64,000 bases of DNA, taken from Zoroaster sp. YZ-2022 (lineage: Eukaryota > Echinodermata > Asteroidea > Forcipulatida > Zoroasteridae). Shown piece after piece: positions 9,522 to 21,265 of the stretch (positions are counted from its first letter, which is position 1; the number at the start of each line of letters is the position of its first letter). The notes under the pieces are model-generated. The model was not told where the DNA came from. It saw only the letters and a list, made by a program, of their open reading frames with translations, and did not search any database. A program made the translations under genes and the position numbers. Where the stretch lies: positions 16,388,485-16,452,484 of the forward strand of contig CM055820.1 of assembly GCA_029582265.1 (NCBI GenBank), in the 5' to 3' direction.

Positions 9522-11534
9522 GGCATTAAAAAAAAAAATGTTATGTTGGCGTAACGGGCCAAAAAAAATAGGGTAGGTAGGTAGGGATTTTTTTTTTTTT
9601 TTTCTCTTTTTTTTCCTCCCAGCAATGAAAATGACATGTTTTCTAATTGTTTAAGCCGGTAGTAATACACGATAACAAAAGAAAACAAGGCTACACACAA
9701 CAAATAGTATACTTTTAAACTCTTGATGACATTTATTTTATTTGTATGTCTTTCTTTTATAGACCATGTAACCTTTGTATACAAAAAGAGTGACCTTGTA
9801 CATTCCAGGGCATCTGACAGGCAAGTTTACTACACTCATGCCTCGAAATAACCCACGGCACCCACAGCAATTGCCGTGGTGCCCTGTGCTTTTGCTGTGG
9901 TGCCCTGTGCTTTTGCTGTGGTGCCCTCTGCAAAGTTCCAATACAAATTTTAATTTTCCTCATAGAAGTGCCCCTTACCAGAGGAAAATTGCTGTGCCCC
10001 TTCAAGAACGAAATTCAAGGCCTGGAAATAAACACTGGTCATTTAATGGGAAATTTTACATTTTGTGTCATAATTTCCACATAAATTCAAGAGTTCTAAA
10101 AATAATGGGTGTATAAGTTTTGAGATGGGCCCCCTTTCTTCAAAATTTAAGGAAGGCATGGTAGACCACGGCTTGTAGTGTGCTTCACGACAGATGAGGC
10201 ATGAAGCCAACTTGCTGTATCTGTAAAATTATATTAAAAATATAAGAGTCCCTCCTCTTATAGCTAGGACTAGCCTAGAAGTAGGCTACTAAAAACTAGT
10301 ATTAAATTGTCTAAAAAATATCAAAACACATTTTGTAGAGTGGGGAACACATGTATGCCTACCTGTACTACGTATGTCCCCTCATTTTCCGTGCAGAAAT
10401 ACAGTCCCCCTTCTTCAAAGATATTGAGAACTTTATTGTAAAGTTGGTCAACTCCAGATATCCCATCAACTACGCCACTGCTGGTAGTCTTTTTCTTTAG
10501 AACTGCTCGTCCCCGGGTGCTCTGTGGTGTCGACATGATCTTTGTGAACGCATTATTATTGACGAAAGGAATATTTACTGGCTCGACATCATCAACCTTT
10601 CCGAAGGAAAAGGTACATATCAAAAAGTGGAATCCAAAATCAGACAAAATGCTGGCCGTTTCATCTGATTCAACATCTTTGTATGGACCCGCTTCTTCCT
10701 TTGACGATTGTATTTTCAGCACCGTGTACCCCACTTTGACATCGTCGGCGCAGCTCTGGGCGATTACCCTCAGCTGTTGACTCAAATTTATCCGTTTTAA
10801 GCGATCAAAAATGACCGCAGATCCACATTTTCCCTTGATGGAAACACTGTACGCTTTGGAACCGGGCGCCATGTTGATGCGACGGTGTAAACAACACGGG
10901 CCGGGCCGCGGGGTCACAGAATAGTTTATAATTTTTATAATGTATATATATCAATTTTTATTGTGTAAAATGCTGGAACAATAATTAAAATAATTTATAT
11001 TGTAACGAACGATTTTTTTAACACGAAATAAATAGCCAAGTATTTTTAATATTGTATAGTAGCAGTCCGCGCCGTGCAACAGTCTAGGACGAGGCTACCA
11101 TGTTTTTCATTGTAGAGCAGCCTCACGCTCGCTGAACCAGACTTCCAAGAAAGCAGCCCGTGTATTCACCATTGTGAAACGCAGCGCAGTATAGTGGGAG
11201 TCGGTACGACTATACATGTACGGTACATGGTGCATCTATCTCCGTATGTACATGTACATGTACATGTACATGTACATTGTTATAGGGGGCCTGCGCAATC
11301 TTCTGCATGTTCGATCGTTGTGCAACATTGTGCACTCCAAAGTTCCACGAGCGCAAGCGTCAGACAACACAACAATGAGAAACGGTCAGAAAAGGTTTCA
11401 AACGTATTTATAACTAATTTATATAGATTTTAATCATTAAATTTCTTCCCTTGAAAAAAAAAAAATATCCAGGGTCGGCCGTATTTTTAGGGTCGGTCGG
11501 GTTACGCCAACATAACATTTTTTTTTTTTATGCC
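9522..11534. mobile_element. 2.0 kb Harbinger-type element with TAA target duplication
   Basis: The left end reads GGCATT, then a run of A, then TGTTATGTTGGCGTAAC. The right end is its inverted complement (GTTACGCCAACATAACAT, then T-run, ATGCC). TAA flanks both ends (9519-9521 and 11535-11537). No transposase is visible. It contains a T-rich run, a GCTTTTGCTGTGGTGCCCT tandem repeat (9866-9930), an (ACATGT)n stretch (11245-11276), and a leftward exon-like ORF (10363-10872). Non-autonomous; the exon may be captured host sequence. Confidence 0.75.
10363..10872 (-). CDS. exon-like ORF with Kozak ATG and splice donor, inside the Harbinger-type element
   Basis: From an ATG in good context (AACATGGCGCC, 10872) the frame runs 170 codons to CAG/GTAGGC, a good 5' splice site, at 10363/10362; the unspliced ORF goes on to 10321. 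The translation has balanced composition with the repeated type of segment seen in real exons (AYSVSIKGKCGSAVIFDRLK near the N-terminus and GGLYFCTENEGTYVVQ at its end). There are no stops. I do not recognise a family. It could be a first exon captured by the element, or the N-terminal exon of an element-encoded protein whose other exons were lost. It does not resemble the Polinton genes around it in base use. Confidence 0.45.
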
Positions 11535-11537
11535 TAA

Positions 11538-11640
11538 GTTATCTATAGGTCATGAGCAATTACCCATAGGTTACTTGTTAGTTACTTGTTGTTTACCTGT
11601 AGGTTACTTGGTAATTTTTTTAATAAATATAAAATCTATT
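11538..11640. repeat. minisatellite of an ATTACCCATAGGT unit, right part
   Basis: GAGCAATTACCCATAGGTTACTTG units continue here after the inserted element and decay into an AT-rich stretch before the ATG at 11649. Confidence 0.7.
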
Positions 11641-11648
11641 TATAAAAT

Positions 11649-11957
11649 ATGAATACTGAAGAAGTAAAAGATTTACTTACTAGTATAGATGATGAAGTAA
11701 AAGATTTTATAAATAATTTTATAAATGATCTTATACAACTTGTTAATACTGAAAACAATAGAAAAGAACTAGTACAAGTTTTAAATATGAATACTGAAAA
11801 AATAAAAGATATATTTACTAGTATAGATGTTGAACGAGTAAAAGATCTAATATATAATCTTAACCAACTCGTTAATACCGATGGGTTATCAAAAATTAAT
11901 TACTGGTTTTTATATTTTTTTTATAAATTTAACCGATTATTCTATAGGTACTTATAA
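11649..11957 (+). CDS. small Polinton-region ORF with internal duplication
   Basis: 102 residues. The unit NTEEVKDLLTSIDDEVKDFI is followed about 48 residues later by a second, diverged copy (NTEKIKDIFTSIDVERVKDL), each ending near QLVNT. The protein is acidic and helical, with an aromatic C-terminus (YWFLYFFYKFNRLFYRYL). TATAAAAT directly precedes the ATG. No family recognised. It sits on the same strand as, and just before, the next small genes, 3 bases from the ATG at 11961. Confidence 0.5.
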   Translation: MNTEEVKDLLTSIDDEVKDFINNFINDLIQLVNTENNRKELVQVLNMNTEKIKDIFTSIDVERVKDLIYNLNQLVNTDGLSKINYWFLYFFYKFNRLFYRYL

Positions 11958-11960
11958 TAA

Positions 11961-12595
11961 ATGGAAGAAGTATCTAAAATATTAAACGAAAATCCTCAAA
12001 TGTTATGCCCACCAATTGCGTGTGTAAATGAAAATGATACGAGCGATGTTATGTTAAAGCAAAAACAACGGCTCTTATTCGTTGTAGTGGGAGGAGATTC
12101 AAAAAAGTATTTTGGTAAAGAGTAGGCTATAGCGTTAGCGATATTGAAGCTTTGTCTACGGAAGAGCGAAACGTACTATACGCGCAATACGAAACTAAAT
12201 TAGGTCGTGATATAACTCAGTCTTTAGGTAGCGCTGTTTTAACGTTATACGCTACATTATTAGGATTAGGCTTAGATCGTATTGATTTATACGGCTATCA
12301 ATTTCAAATTGATAATGAAGGTAAATTAATTTCAGATTTAGAAAACGATCCTTTTATTTTGAGTATGCTTAGTACCGTAGCGTGTGAAATATATTACAAG
12401 TACGGCGCCATGCTAGCACCGCTCAGTGCGACGTTAATTACGGTAAAACATTTAAAAAGAAAAGAAGAAGAATCTTGTATAGTTAATAAAAGCGATGGAG
12501 ACGAACGAGCAGAATGCACAACCGCTAACAAACAACCAAGAGAGCACATCGAGCCCGATAGAGTTACCGTTAGTAGTAACGAAAACACCAACTAA
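11961..12595 (+). pseudogene. Polinton conserved helical ORF, one frameshift
   Basis: The first frame runs from ATG 11961 (context TAATAAATGG) to a TAG at 12123. The second frame is open from 12119 to 12595 and starts inside a protein (GYSVSDIEALSTEERNVLYA), so one base was lost near 12117-12120. The combined product is about 210 residues. The middle is hydrophobic and helical (SLGSAVLTLYATLLGLGLDRIDL; ILSMLSTVACEIYYKYGAMLAPLSATLI) and the end is charged. I recall this type of ORF from other Polintons without a known function; a membrane-associated protein is possible. Its 3' end overlaps the next gene by 101 bases in another frame. Confidence 0.6.
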
Positions 12596-12892
12596 AAAAG
12601 AAAAAAGAAAAAACAGAGTTGCGGCCGGTAAAAAACTCGCTAAACTTAATAAAGAAAAAAACTACAACTTACAAAAGGTTCGACAAAAACTGTAACTAGT
12701 CGTAATAACACGTCACAACGCGCTATTCAAAAAGAAACAAGTAATGAAATGAGCTACTATTACTATATCGCTATTGGTTTAGCCGTTGGAGGTTTCGCTT
12801 ATTTTTTGTTTAGTAAAAAAGAACCATCAAAACCCACACAAGCGCCACCGCCGCCTCTGACGGGAGAACTCACAGTTTTTGAAATGGAATAA
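12495..12892 (+). pseudogene. Polinton basic, single-TM ORF, one frameshift
   Basis: The frame 12495-12695 encodes a Lys/Arg-rich region (KKEKRKNRVAAGKKLAKLNK) after an acidic start. It stops at 12695, but the frame 12689-12892 continues with a single TM helix (YYYYIAIGLAVGGFAYFLF) and a Pro-rich tail ending LTGELTVFEME. The switch lies in a run of five A (12685-12689), so a one-base slip is likely. The expected product is about 132 residues: a basic domain that could bind nucleic acid, with a C-terminal membrane anchor. The role is not known. Confidence 0.55.
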
Positions 12893-12937
12893 AAGTTTTT
12901 TTTAATAAAATAATTATATTGACGAGTATAAAATACA

Positions 12938-13180
12938 ATGGATACGAAAACAATCGCCGATTCAGCTTATCACAGCGCCATTTTAACTCTTTTTACAGTT
13001 TTATACAGCATGTTAGGTAAAAAAGTATTAAGCGTAGAACCAGCTAATTAAAATAAATTAGATATAAAAGATTCGTTAAAACTAACCGCGACGCTTGGAT
13101 TATCTTCGATGACGCAAATGTGGTTAGTTAAACAAGGAATTTTACCAAGTTCTCTTATGCCTAAAAATTCTATAGAATAA
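12938..13180 (+). pseudogene. small two-helix membrane ORF with in-frame stop
   Basis: 81 codons from ATG 12938 (TATAAAATACAATGG context). Codon 38 (13049-13051) is TAA; the frame is otherwise open to 13180. Helical hydrophobic stretches flank the stop (SAYHSAILTLFTVLYSMLG before, SLKLTATLGLSSMTQMWLV after). I have a recollection of similar tiny ORFs between the capsid and integrase modules of Polintons. The function is unknown. Confidence 0.5.
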
Positions 13181-13202
13181 AATATATATTTATAAATATT
13201 AA

Positions 13203-14217
13203 ATGGAAGCAAGTACAAAACTAAAGCTACAAAACGCATATTATAGTCCTAAAGGATATTATAAAGGTTTTGACGCGATTAATAAATTAGCTCAAGAAAC
13301 TAAAGTAAATAAAAAATTAGTTAAACGATGGATAAAAAAGCAAACGTTATGGCAAATTTATTTACCCTATCCTAAATATATTCCAAGACCGACTAGTTCA
13401 AATAGTACTTTAGAAAAACCAAATCAAGTTCATCGAGCAGATTTATTATTTCTTCCGCACGATAGTATCGGTAAAGGAGCGACTAAAAAGACGTACAAGT
13501 ACGCATTAACCAGTCGTGGATGAAGCGAGTAGGTATAAAGAAGCGGAACCATTAACCGATAAAACCGCTATTCAAGTCGGTAATGCTTTTGAAAAAATTT
13601 ATAAACGTTCGCAGCTCACTTGGCCAAAAATTATAAAAGTCGATCCTGGAAAAGAATTTATGGCTAGCATTAACGTATTAATGAGTAAACATAAAGTATT
13701 AGTCCAAAGAGGCGAAGCTGGTTATCATAGAGCTCAAGGTATAGTAGAACGATACAATAGAACGTTAGCCGAAAGATTATTTTCTCATCAATACGCTCAA
13801 GAAATAGCGACTGATGAAAGATCTCGAGTATGGGTTAAAAGATTACCGCTAGTTGTAAAAGCATTAAATAATGAGACGACGAGACTTATAAATTTAAAAC
13901 CTAAAGACGCGATTAAATTACGCGTTGTCGAACAAAATCCAGCCTCACCTGCACCAAGCGCAGGCGTTAAAGAAAAAGAAAAAAGAATTCCAAACAACAG
14001 TTTAGTTCGATATTTATACGCACCCGGTGAAGCTGAAAAAGATACGAGACGACGCGCGACCGATCCTATATGGAGTATAAAAATTTATAGAATAGCTAAA
14101 ACGATGAAAGCCGCTAATCAACCCATCTTGTATTATTTAGACGGAATTGCGCGTAGTTTTGTAAGAGAAGAATTACAAATTATTCCGCTCGATACAGAAA
14201 ATCCTCCTATTAAGTAA
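13203..14217 (+). pseudogene. Polinton integrase (retroviral-type rve, DDE), one frameshift
   Basis: Frame 13203-13523 (106 residues, ATG in ATTAAATGG) has an N-terminal helix-turn-helix-like region with KVNKKLVKRWIKKQTLW and the first catalytic aspartate in HRADLLFLPHD. A one-base insertion near 13515 shifts the frame. 13516-14217 (233 residues) continues with ASRYKEAEPL, the second aspartate in KVDPGKEF and the catalytic glutamate in GIVERYNRTLAERL, then a C-terminal domain with LVRYLYAPGE. The order fits the cellular-type integrase of Polintons, which inserts the element with a 6-bp target duplication. It is convergent with the polymerase gene, whose stop lies 2 bases away. Confidence 0.9.
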
Positions 14218-14219
14218 GG

Positions 14220-17200
14220 TTAAATAATCTTAGGTTTACATTTAAATGTTCTAAAACGATAAGGGGCAATAGCATCTGTTTCATTTCGTAAAATAAATCT
14301 CTTATCGTCTTTTGGATCTAATGATTTTTTATTAATGTTTATAGTGTATAAATTATTATTAATACTTCTAATATATTTCATATCGTGATATAATGTTTTA
14401 TTTCCAAAACAAGCGTCTTTAAAGTCATTAAAAGATATTTTCTTTTCGACGATGTTTTTTTTTACACCTTTACCTTTTTTAATTTCTTTTTTATTTGAAT
14501 TACGCTTTGCATACATTTTTGATCTTAAACCTACACATTCTGCGCCATGAATTCCCGCACCCTCGTCTTTCATTTTCCCAATCACTTTTTCATTTTCTTT
14601 TGAAAATAGAAAATGATCTTTTTCATAATTACTAAAATCATATAAATGCTTGTCTTTTTCCATATCTTTATAAACGTTTTCAGTTTCAATCAAAAGAATC
14701 AAACTGTCTGTATCCGTGTAAAGTAATTTTATCTTGTTACCGTATTTCTCTTTTAAATGATTGTAATAAAAATCGTACATATGTAATTTAGCTAATTCTA
14801 AAATGCACATTCCTACGAAAATTGGTTTATTAAACAAAATGCTTGTTTTATGCATGTGAATAGCTGCTAAATTAAAATTATCAAAAGTCCTTTGCTCAGC
14901 GAAAAATGGTTTTGCTATTTCTTTAAGCATATGTTTTTCTTCATCTTTATTATCTAAACGAAAAAGTTTTATATCTGTACGTTTTCGTACATTTTCCATC
15001 GTTTTTCCAAATACTGAATTATTCATTAATTTAAATAAATCTTTTTCAAATTTTGACGTCGAGTGTTTAAATCGATGTAAGATTTCATCCAACATGATTC
15101 ATCAAATTCTAATACGCGGTGAACTTTAGTTAGTTTCATACCAAGTTTTAAATACTGATCTAAATTACGATAATATAGCATGTATTTAGTTTTTTCACCT
15201 AAATTAGGGAGTAATTTTTCATCGTTTGACATAGGTTCATCTCCTAATAGCTCGATTTGATAGTCACTCAAACACTCTTTTGGAATAACCATTTTTTCTG
15301 GGGCGAGTGGAAAATCATTGTGTAAATCGTGTAATTTTCTAGGATATTCTAAATCAACTTCTAAAATGTACCCTTTTCCACATTTTTTTTCATCTTTAGA
15401 AAAAAATTTTTTTTGTTCATCTCTATTTAACCATTTAAAATTACCTGTTGGTAAAGGTTGACTCATAGCATGACCGTATAAATTATTCGCGTCTAAATGT
15501 AAAACGTAACTCGTTGGTTTCTCTTTATCGTAACCATCACATTCTTCGTTGTTTGCTTTTCCGTATCTATTACTCGCTAAAACTATCCCTCCTCTAAAAC
15601 CTTTTTCTATAAATAAATGCATATCGATATCTATCAATAACTCTAGTTTAATTTTTGAATGATTTAACAAAGCGTCCCAACTTAAACCCGGAGAAGTAAA
15701 ATAATTAGCTGGATCCAAAACATATTCTTTCATACTAGTATTACGAAAATTTTCAAATACATCCGCTAATAAACATGTATCTGTACGCACGTATAAATTG
15801 TGATATTCACCGAGAGTTTTGCAATCGAATGTATTAAAAACGTTTTTTGCATGTTCGTATTGTTTTTTAGTAATACCTTCACAATTTAAACGACTATAAA
15901 ATTTTTCTATCGGAGGAAGGCTCTTTTCTTTAAATCTTTCAAAACTATCCATGTATTCATATGGATAAATACCCTTTTGTTTTAAAAGTTCTAATTTCTC
16001 TAAACTAAAATCAAGTGAATCTAAAATAGGAAAAGATTTACTCGATTCAACCATTTCATTGAGTGAATAAGGTAAGAATTGATAACTGTCAAGAAATCGT
16101 AGTTGCCCAATTGAAAAAGAAATATACTTTTCTATATTATTTGCGATACACGTTATTTTTTCCTCGGTAAAACTTATACATTGCATAATAAGATGCGAGT
16201 CGTAACCTCGTAAATTATGTAAAAAAAAACTGGAACGACTTTTTTTTAAAACTATTTGTAATTTTAAATTACATTTATTATGCGCCGCACCTCGATATTT
16301 ACCGGTAATGTGGCAATGATCGCGTACTTTTTCATAACCTCTTTTAAATTCTTCTATTTCTTTATCGTATTCTTCTTTTATTTCTTTTATTTCTTTTATT
16401 TTATTTTATTTTTCATTGTATTTTTTCTGACAATATAATTCATTTCTTGATTCTAAAATACAAGCCCAACAGACGCAACAATTTTTATTAGGAATGTGAA
16501 AATTATTTTCCCACTCACATATGGCTCATTTCATCAGGTTGGGATACAAGGTGTGACATGAAGGTGAAATGTTCAAAAGTGATTAACTGTAACTTTTTTA
16601 CAGTTTTTATTATGGAAATGTATTATATTTTTATAATTTAAAAGTTTTTTCTTCATTGAATTCAAAACTAAAATGATTCATTGGTGTCAACATGAAGGAA
16701 ACAAATCACAGTACGGATGTAACATGGACACCAAAACATATTTCAATGCAGCAGATGTTAGTCAAAGCTTATGAATCCCTCATCTCTTTTCACTTCAAAT
16801 CAGTCTGGTTTCATGCATTTACCAATTAATATTATGCTTTTTAATGTCTGTCTTTGTACATCGAAGCAATAAAAAGAGTCGACAAAATGATCATTATTTG
16901 TTTTTTTGGCATCTAGAGGCTTTATTCTGGAATTTTTTCTTTATTAAATAATTTTTCAATAAAATCTATTTAAAAGTGACTTGGAAAGGACAATGAGGTT
17001 TATTGCTGTGGTATTTGGGTTTCTGGTGAATTACATTGACCTTCAATTGAGTTTATTCTGTCCTAAACTGGGCTATGCGGATGTAACTGACAACATTGGA
17101 CACCGTGTCCACGTTACATACTTCATGAACAACGATAATACTCCAGTAGACAACACATTACTATTCACAATGAGCAACAGTTACAGTTCTTCAGAGATTA

Positions 17201-20200
17201 TACAGACCCATAAGTCACTTCTCCTATGCAGAAATTTACCTTTAAAGACATCTGTAGAATATTTAAGAGTACACAAAAGCTATCGGACGAAACCTGAACT
17301 ACGTATACACCTTGAATTTTTTTCAAGAACCTACTGCAGACAAGGATCTGTGTGTGATTTATGTGTCATTTTTTAAAACTAATTACTAACTTTAAAATTG
17401 TTTTAAATTTTGGGTCATTACTAATTGTATCCACCATTACACATTATTGGTAAAGTGTCTGTAAATGTTTCAATAATTTGTTAGAATCAAGAGAATAAAA
17501 CCAAATTTGGGGTGGGAGAATTTTATTTTCACTCTGAGACTCATTTCATTTCTATAATAAATAAAATGTTATAGACCTGATCAATTTCTCACGGACAGAA
17601 AGTTTCAAAAATTGCCTTCCCTAATTATAGTTTATTTAGTGCTTAATTTCAAGTCTATCTGCACATTACATGTCAACTATAATTTGTTTGTGCCATGGAC
17701 AAATGGGATAAGATATTCATGCCTTATTTTGACTCTGCTTTAAAAATGGTTTGATCTAGAAAATTTGAAGTATTATTTTGTGAAAAAGATGTTTTGACAT
17801 CCCAAACCTTGGTAATACTTTTTTAATGCATCCTCATACAAATAGTAAGTTTTGGCCAGAATATTTAATGTTGGTGGATTGATTGGAACACCAGATAGGC
17901 AAACTAAAAGAACTAGGAAAACAACTGTTAATTTTTTTTTTTAATTCAAGCTTTCAATAATCCAATGTTTGATTTGGGAGGGACAAACTTTTTCACTCGT
18001 TACACTCAAAAATACAATTTTACCCGTTGATGTAAGAGTATTATTGAATATATTATAAATAGTGAAAAAGTGGAGGTTGGATACTGCTTTCCCTTGTGTG
18101 TGTAATCAAGCAACAATGGTTGGCCTTGTAACCGACGATGTTCACACACGACCGTAAACACCATTTTTGCCCAGTTTACGGACACGTGTGGTATGTCATT
18201 TCGGCGAAGACTACACAACGATTTTGCCTTGGTTTGCTCCTAAAATCAATGAGAATTCCCCCAAAAGTAAACGTAGTTTATTTCTATTATCAGTGCATAT
18301 TATTTTGTAATATTTGCATGAGGCAATGCCGACTCATTTTAGACAATGATTTCGGTTTGCAATGCTTCGGGCGATGGGCCACGCGCACGCCGCTCCAACA
18401 CTTGCGCAAACATTGTCACAGTTGCGCATGCTGGCGATGCATTTTGAATAGCATTGCGCAATGAATGCACTTTTGCGCCGCAAGTCTAACGCAGCGCAAG
18501 CGGTCTGTGGCATCGACGTAACATGAGACTCCGGCTCAATTTAGTTTTATTCGATGTGAAAGAGTTTTCGACAGCTTTGTTTAGTGTCCACAAAATAAGT
18601 ACTCCGTTTAAATGTTTAAAAAAATGTTTGCCCCTCAAAAGCTTTAAAAACAGTTGAAACTTGGCATAATATTTTAAAACCAATGGTATTTGCTGTTTTC
18701 GACGTAATTTTGATATTGGTTAATTTATCGACGTAACAAAAGACGCCAGGGTTTTAGACAGCTTTTCCCGCCAAATTAAACCTCGGTAGAACAGACTTAA
18801 TGAGTTGAAATCAAGACGGTCGTGTAGACATCAGTTATGCACCATACTATTTTTAATGTACGCGGTGGAATATATTTTTTTTCTACGAATTGTGCTTCGA
18901 TGTAACGAAATACGGATGGACACCAAATTCGGTCGTGGTATTTCAACTTAATTTTTGAGAAAATGGTACAGTTGAACTTCCAGCTGACACTTTTATTCAT
19001 TAAAGAGGAGTTTGGACATGAATATTATGATGCAATGTTATAGTTTTGGGCACTGGCGAAAATCTTTTACACCATTCTGTCGACGTAACACAGATTTACC
19101 AAAAAGACACCATGCGACACCATGCGTTACGTCGATGAAAGAAAATTTGAGCGCCGTTGCTGAAATAATTTATGCAAATATTCCAGTATGGCTACCTTTA
19201 TGTGAGAATTTAAACATCATATAACACATATTAACAGAAAAAGTTTACTTTGATTTTTTTTATATTATTCTTCATCATCATAATATGCATATTTTTTTAT
19301 GTCACAATTTTCATCACTTTTATTTCCATGGACACCACAACATTCTTGGATAGAAATAATAAATTTAAACCCGAAATTATTAAAAAAACAATTCTGATTC
19401 ATACTCGAGTATATAATTAATCAGGATAAACCATAATTTTCCTCTAAACATACATGTAGCCCAATCCTTATACAATTGTCCCTTAAAAAGTTGAGTTCAG
19501 CATATTTTGAGTGTATCCCAACCTGGTGAAATGAGCCATATCCAACACTTGCTAGCATTTTTAAAATCTTCTTTATCTTTTCTAGTCATTATCTTTATTG
19601 GATTAGCAAATATCTCGTTAATGTTTTTTACTTCATTCGATAGTTTTTTTAAAAGGTCATTTACTGCATCTTCACCCCTATACGTAAATGATGAAAATGT
19701 TGTACCATCGCATCGAATAATCACGTATGAATAACCACACGGTATGTGCTCTTGTATCGCGGTAGTTTTATCACCTAGATTTTTATCTATTGGAGCTAAT
19801 ATACTTTCAAAATCAGCATATATAACGAAAGGAGCTTTCATCTTTCTATCAACATTTTTAAATTTTAAAATGCTGTTTTTTCCACCCTTAAATGGTAGTA
19901 CGATACGTGTCGCTCTATCTTTTCCTCTACACTCTTTTAAATGTTTTAAAAGTATTCTTTCTTTAGTAAAACCGCATAAACAACGCTCGCAAAAGTGTTT
20001 TCGTTCATGACGTTTTGTTTGATCATAAAGTAATGTATTAAAATCTTTGATATAAACATAATGAGATTTTTGGTTTTTTTCTTCTTTTTCTTCTTTTTCT
20101 TCTTTTTCTTCTTGGATCAATAATAAATTTATGCGTTCTTTCTCATAATCTTCATCGTGAATATAATAAGGTACGATCGTATTGTCTTTCAAACCGTAAA

Positions 20201-21265
20201 CATTTATTGCTAAATCATTTTGTTTCTCCACTTTTGCTATTTGACTGATTGGTGTAGGTGCGTTGATATTAAAATTTAAACCGTCTTCTTTTTCATACAT
20301 TGACGTTCTTTTAGCGTTTTGTATTTTTACTTTTTCAATCTTAATATTTCTTTCTATCGATTCTTATGTTTATTATAACAACGCAATGCCCATCGCAAAC
20401 AATCATCGTCATCTTTGTTTTGTATGTTGATGCAAGCTTTTTTATCTCTTATAAAAGCAGGTAGCTCGATATAAGAACCGCCGCGAAAAGGTCTATACTT
20501 TGATATTCTAATATCCATCTGTGAAATACGAAAAAATACCCATCCACTACCTTTTTGTTCAGTCGTTTCTATAACTGATTTAATTTTTGAAAAAGCTTTA
20601 GCTAAACTCTCTTCAATCGTATCTAAATTTAATATTATTATTTGTTCTGAATTATGAAGAGGAATTGTTGAATATTCAATTTCTTCATCTACACTTTCTT
20701 TATAAAATGTTATCCACATGTATAGTTGAAACTTGTACCCACCTAATTCTTCTAAATCTAAAGTCAACTTGTTAATCAACTTTTGTTTTACACCCTTATA
20801 AAAATCATCTATATTACTTTCTCTTTTATGACTTTTTGGTACTGTCAGCGTTCGCGTTCGTAAATACCTTCCACCATTTACAACCCTCTCATCAAATTCT
20901 AAATCACCTCTACGCCAAGTTCCTACAATTTTATGTAAATCCTTTCGTAATCGCCCAACTCCTACTAAAGGAATACCTTTCGCTTCTATTTCAGCAGCAA
21001 GTTCAAGCTTCGTTAATTTCTTTAATGGCTTAGCTTTAAATCGACGTAAATAATTTTTTATACTCAAGTAATATCCACGTTTATCTATTCTACCCTTGTT
21101 GTTTTTAGTAAAAATTATTTTACCAAAGTGTTCGTTTTTACGTGAGTACTCTTTCATTTCTCTCTTTGACATTTGTGATAAATATTTTCTATTTTCCATT
21201 TTCTCTTTATTATTTAACAAGATAATATTTTTTCTATTTTTCAATTTTATAAGTATCATTTTCAA
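14220..21265 (-). pseudogene. Polinton protein-primed family B DNA polymerase, split by a 3 kb insertion
   Basis: Read leftward: 21265-20354 (N-terminal region, with a SAP-like LTKLELAAEIEAKGIPLVG), 20300-19538, then, beyond the inserted element, 16518-15026 and 15095-14220. All catalytic signatures are present: Exo I VIYADFES (about 19805), motif A LDANNLYGHAMSQPLP (about 15450-15510), motif B NNSVFGKTMENV (about 15000) and motif C YTDTDSLIL (about 14700-14730). Also visible are a Cys/His finger (CERCLCGFTKERILLKHLKEC) and HCHITGKYRGAAHNKC. Breaks are a frameshift near 20350, a stop near 16410, a frameshift near 15060 and the 16523-19537 insertion. The true start may be the ATG near 21198 rather than 21265. 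The family is DNA_pol_B_2, which uses a protein primer to replicate the linear Polinton. Confidence 0.93.
16523..19537. mobile_element. 3.0 kb inverted-repeat DNA element inserted in the polymerase gene
   Basis: The left end GGCTCATTTCATCAGGTTGG matches the inverted right end GGCTCATTTCACCAGGTTGG for about 26 bases. Both ends are bordered by ATAT, so the target duplication is ATAT, or TA with an extra terminal T on the repeat (Tc1/mariner-like). Excising the element with one copy of the duplication leaves the polymerase frame open across the junction. Inside there is no recognisable transposase. A 131-residue ORF (16981-17376) matches nothing I know. The motif TCGACGTAAC or its variant GATGTAAC recurs at least eight times. 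Confidence 0.75.

Noticed and set aside
11245..11276. ACATGT repeats as a CRISPR-like or regulatory array
   Set aside because: A simple 6-base microsatellite with no spacers.
16981..17376. 131-residue ORF in the polymerase-disrupting element as a transposase
   Set aside because: No DDE/DDD or HTH pattern visible and no resemblance to known transposases; kept only as an unassigned ORF.
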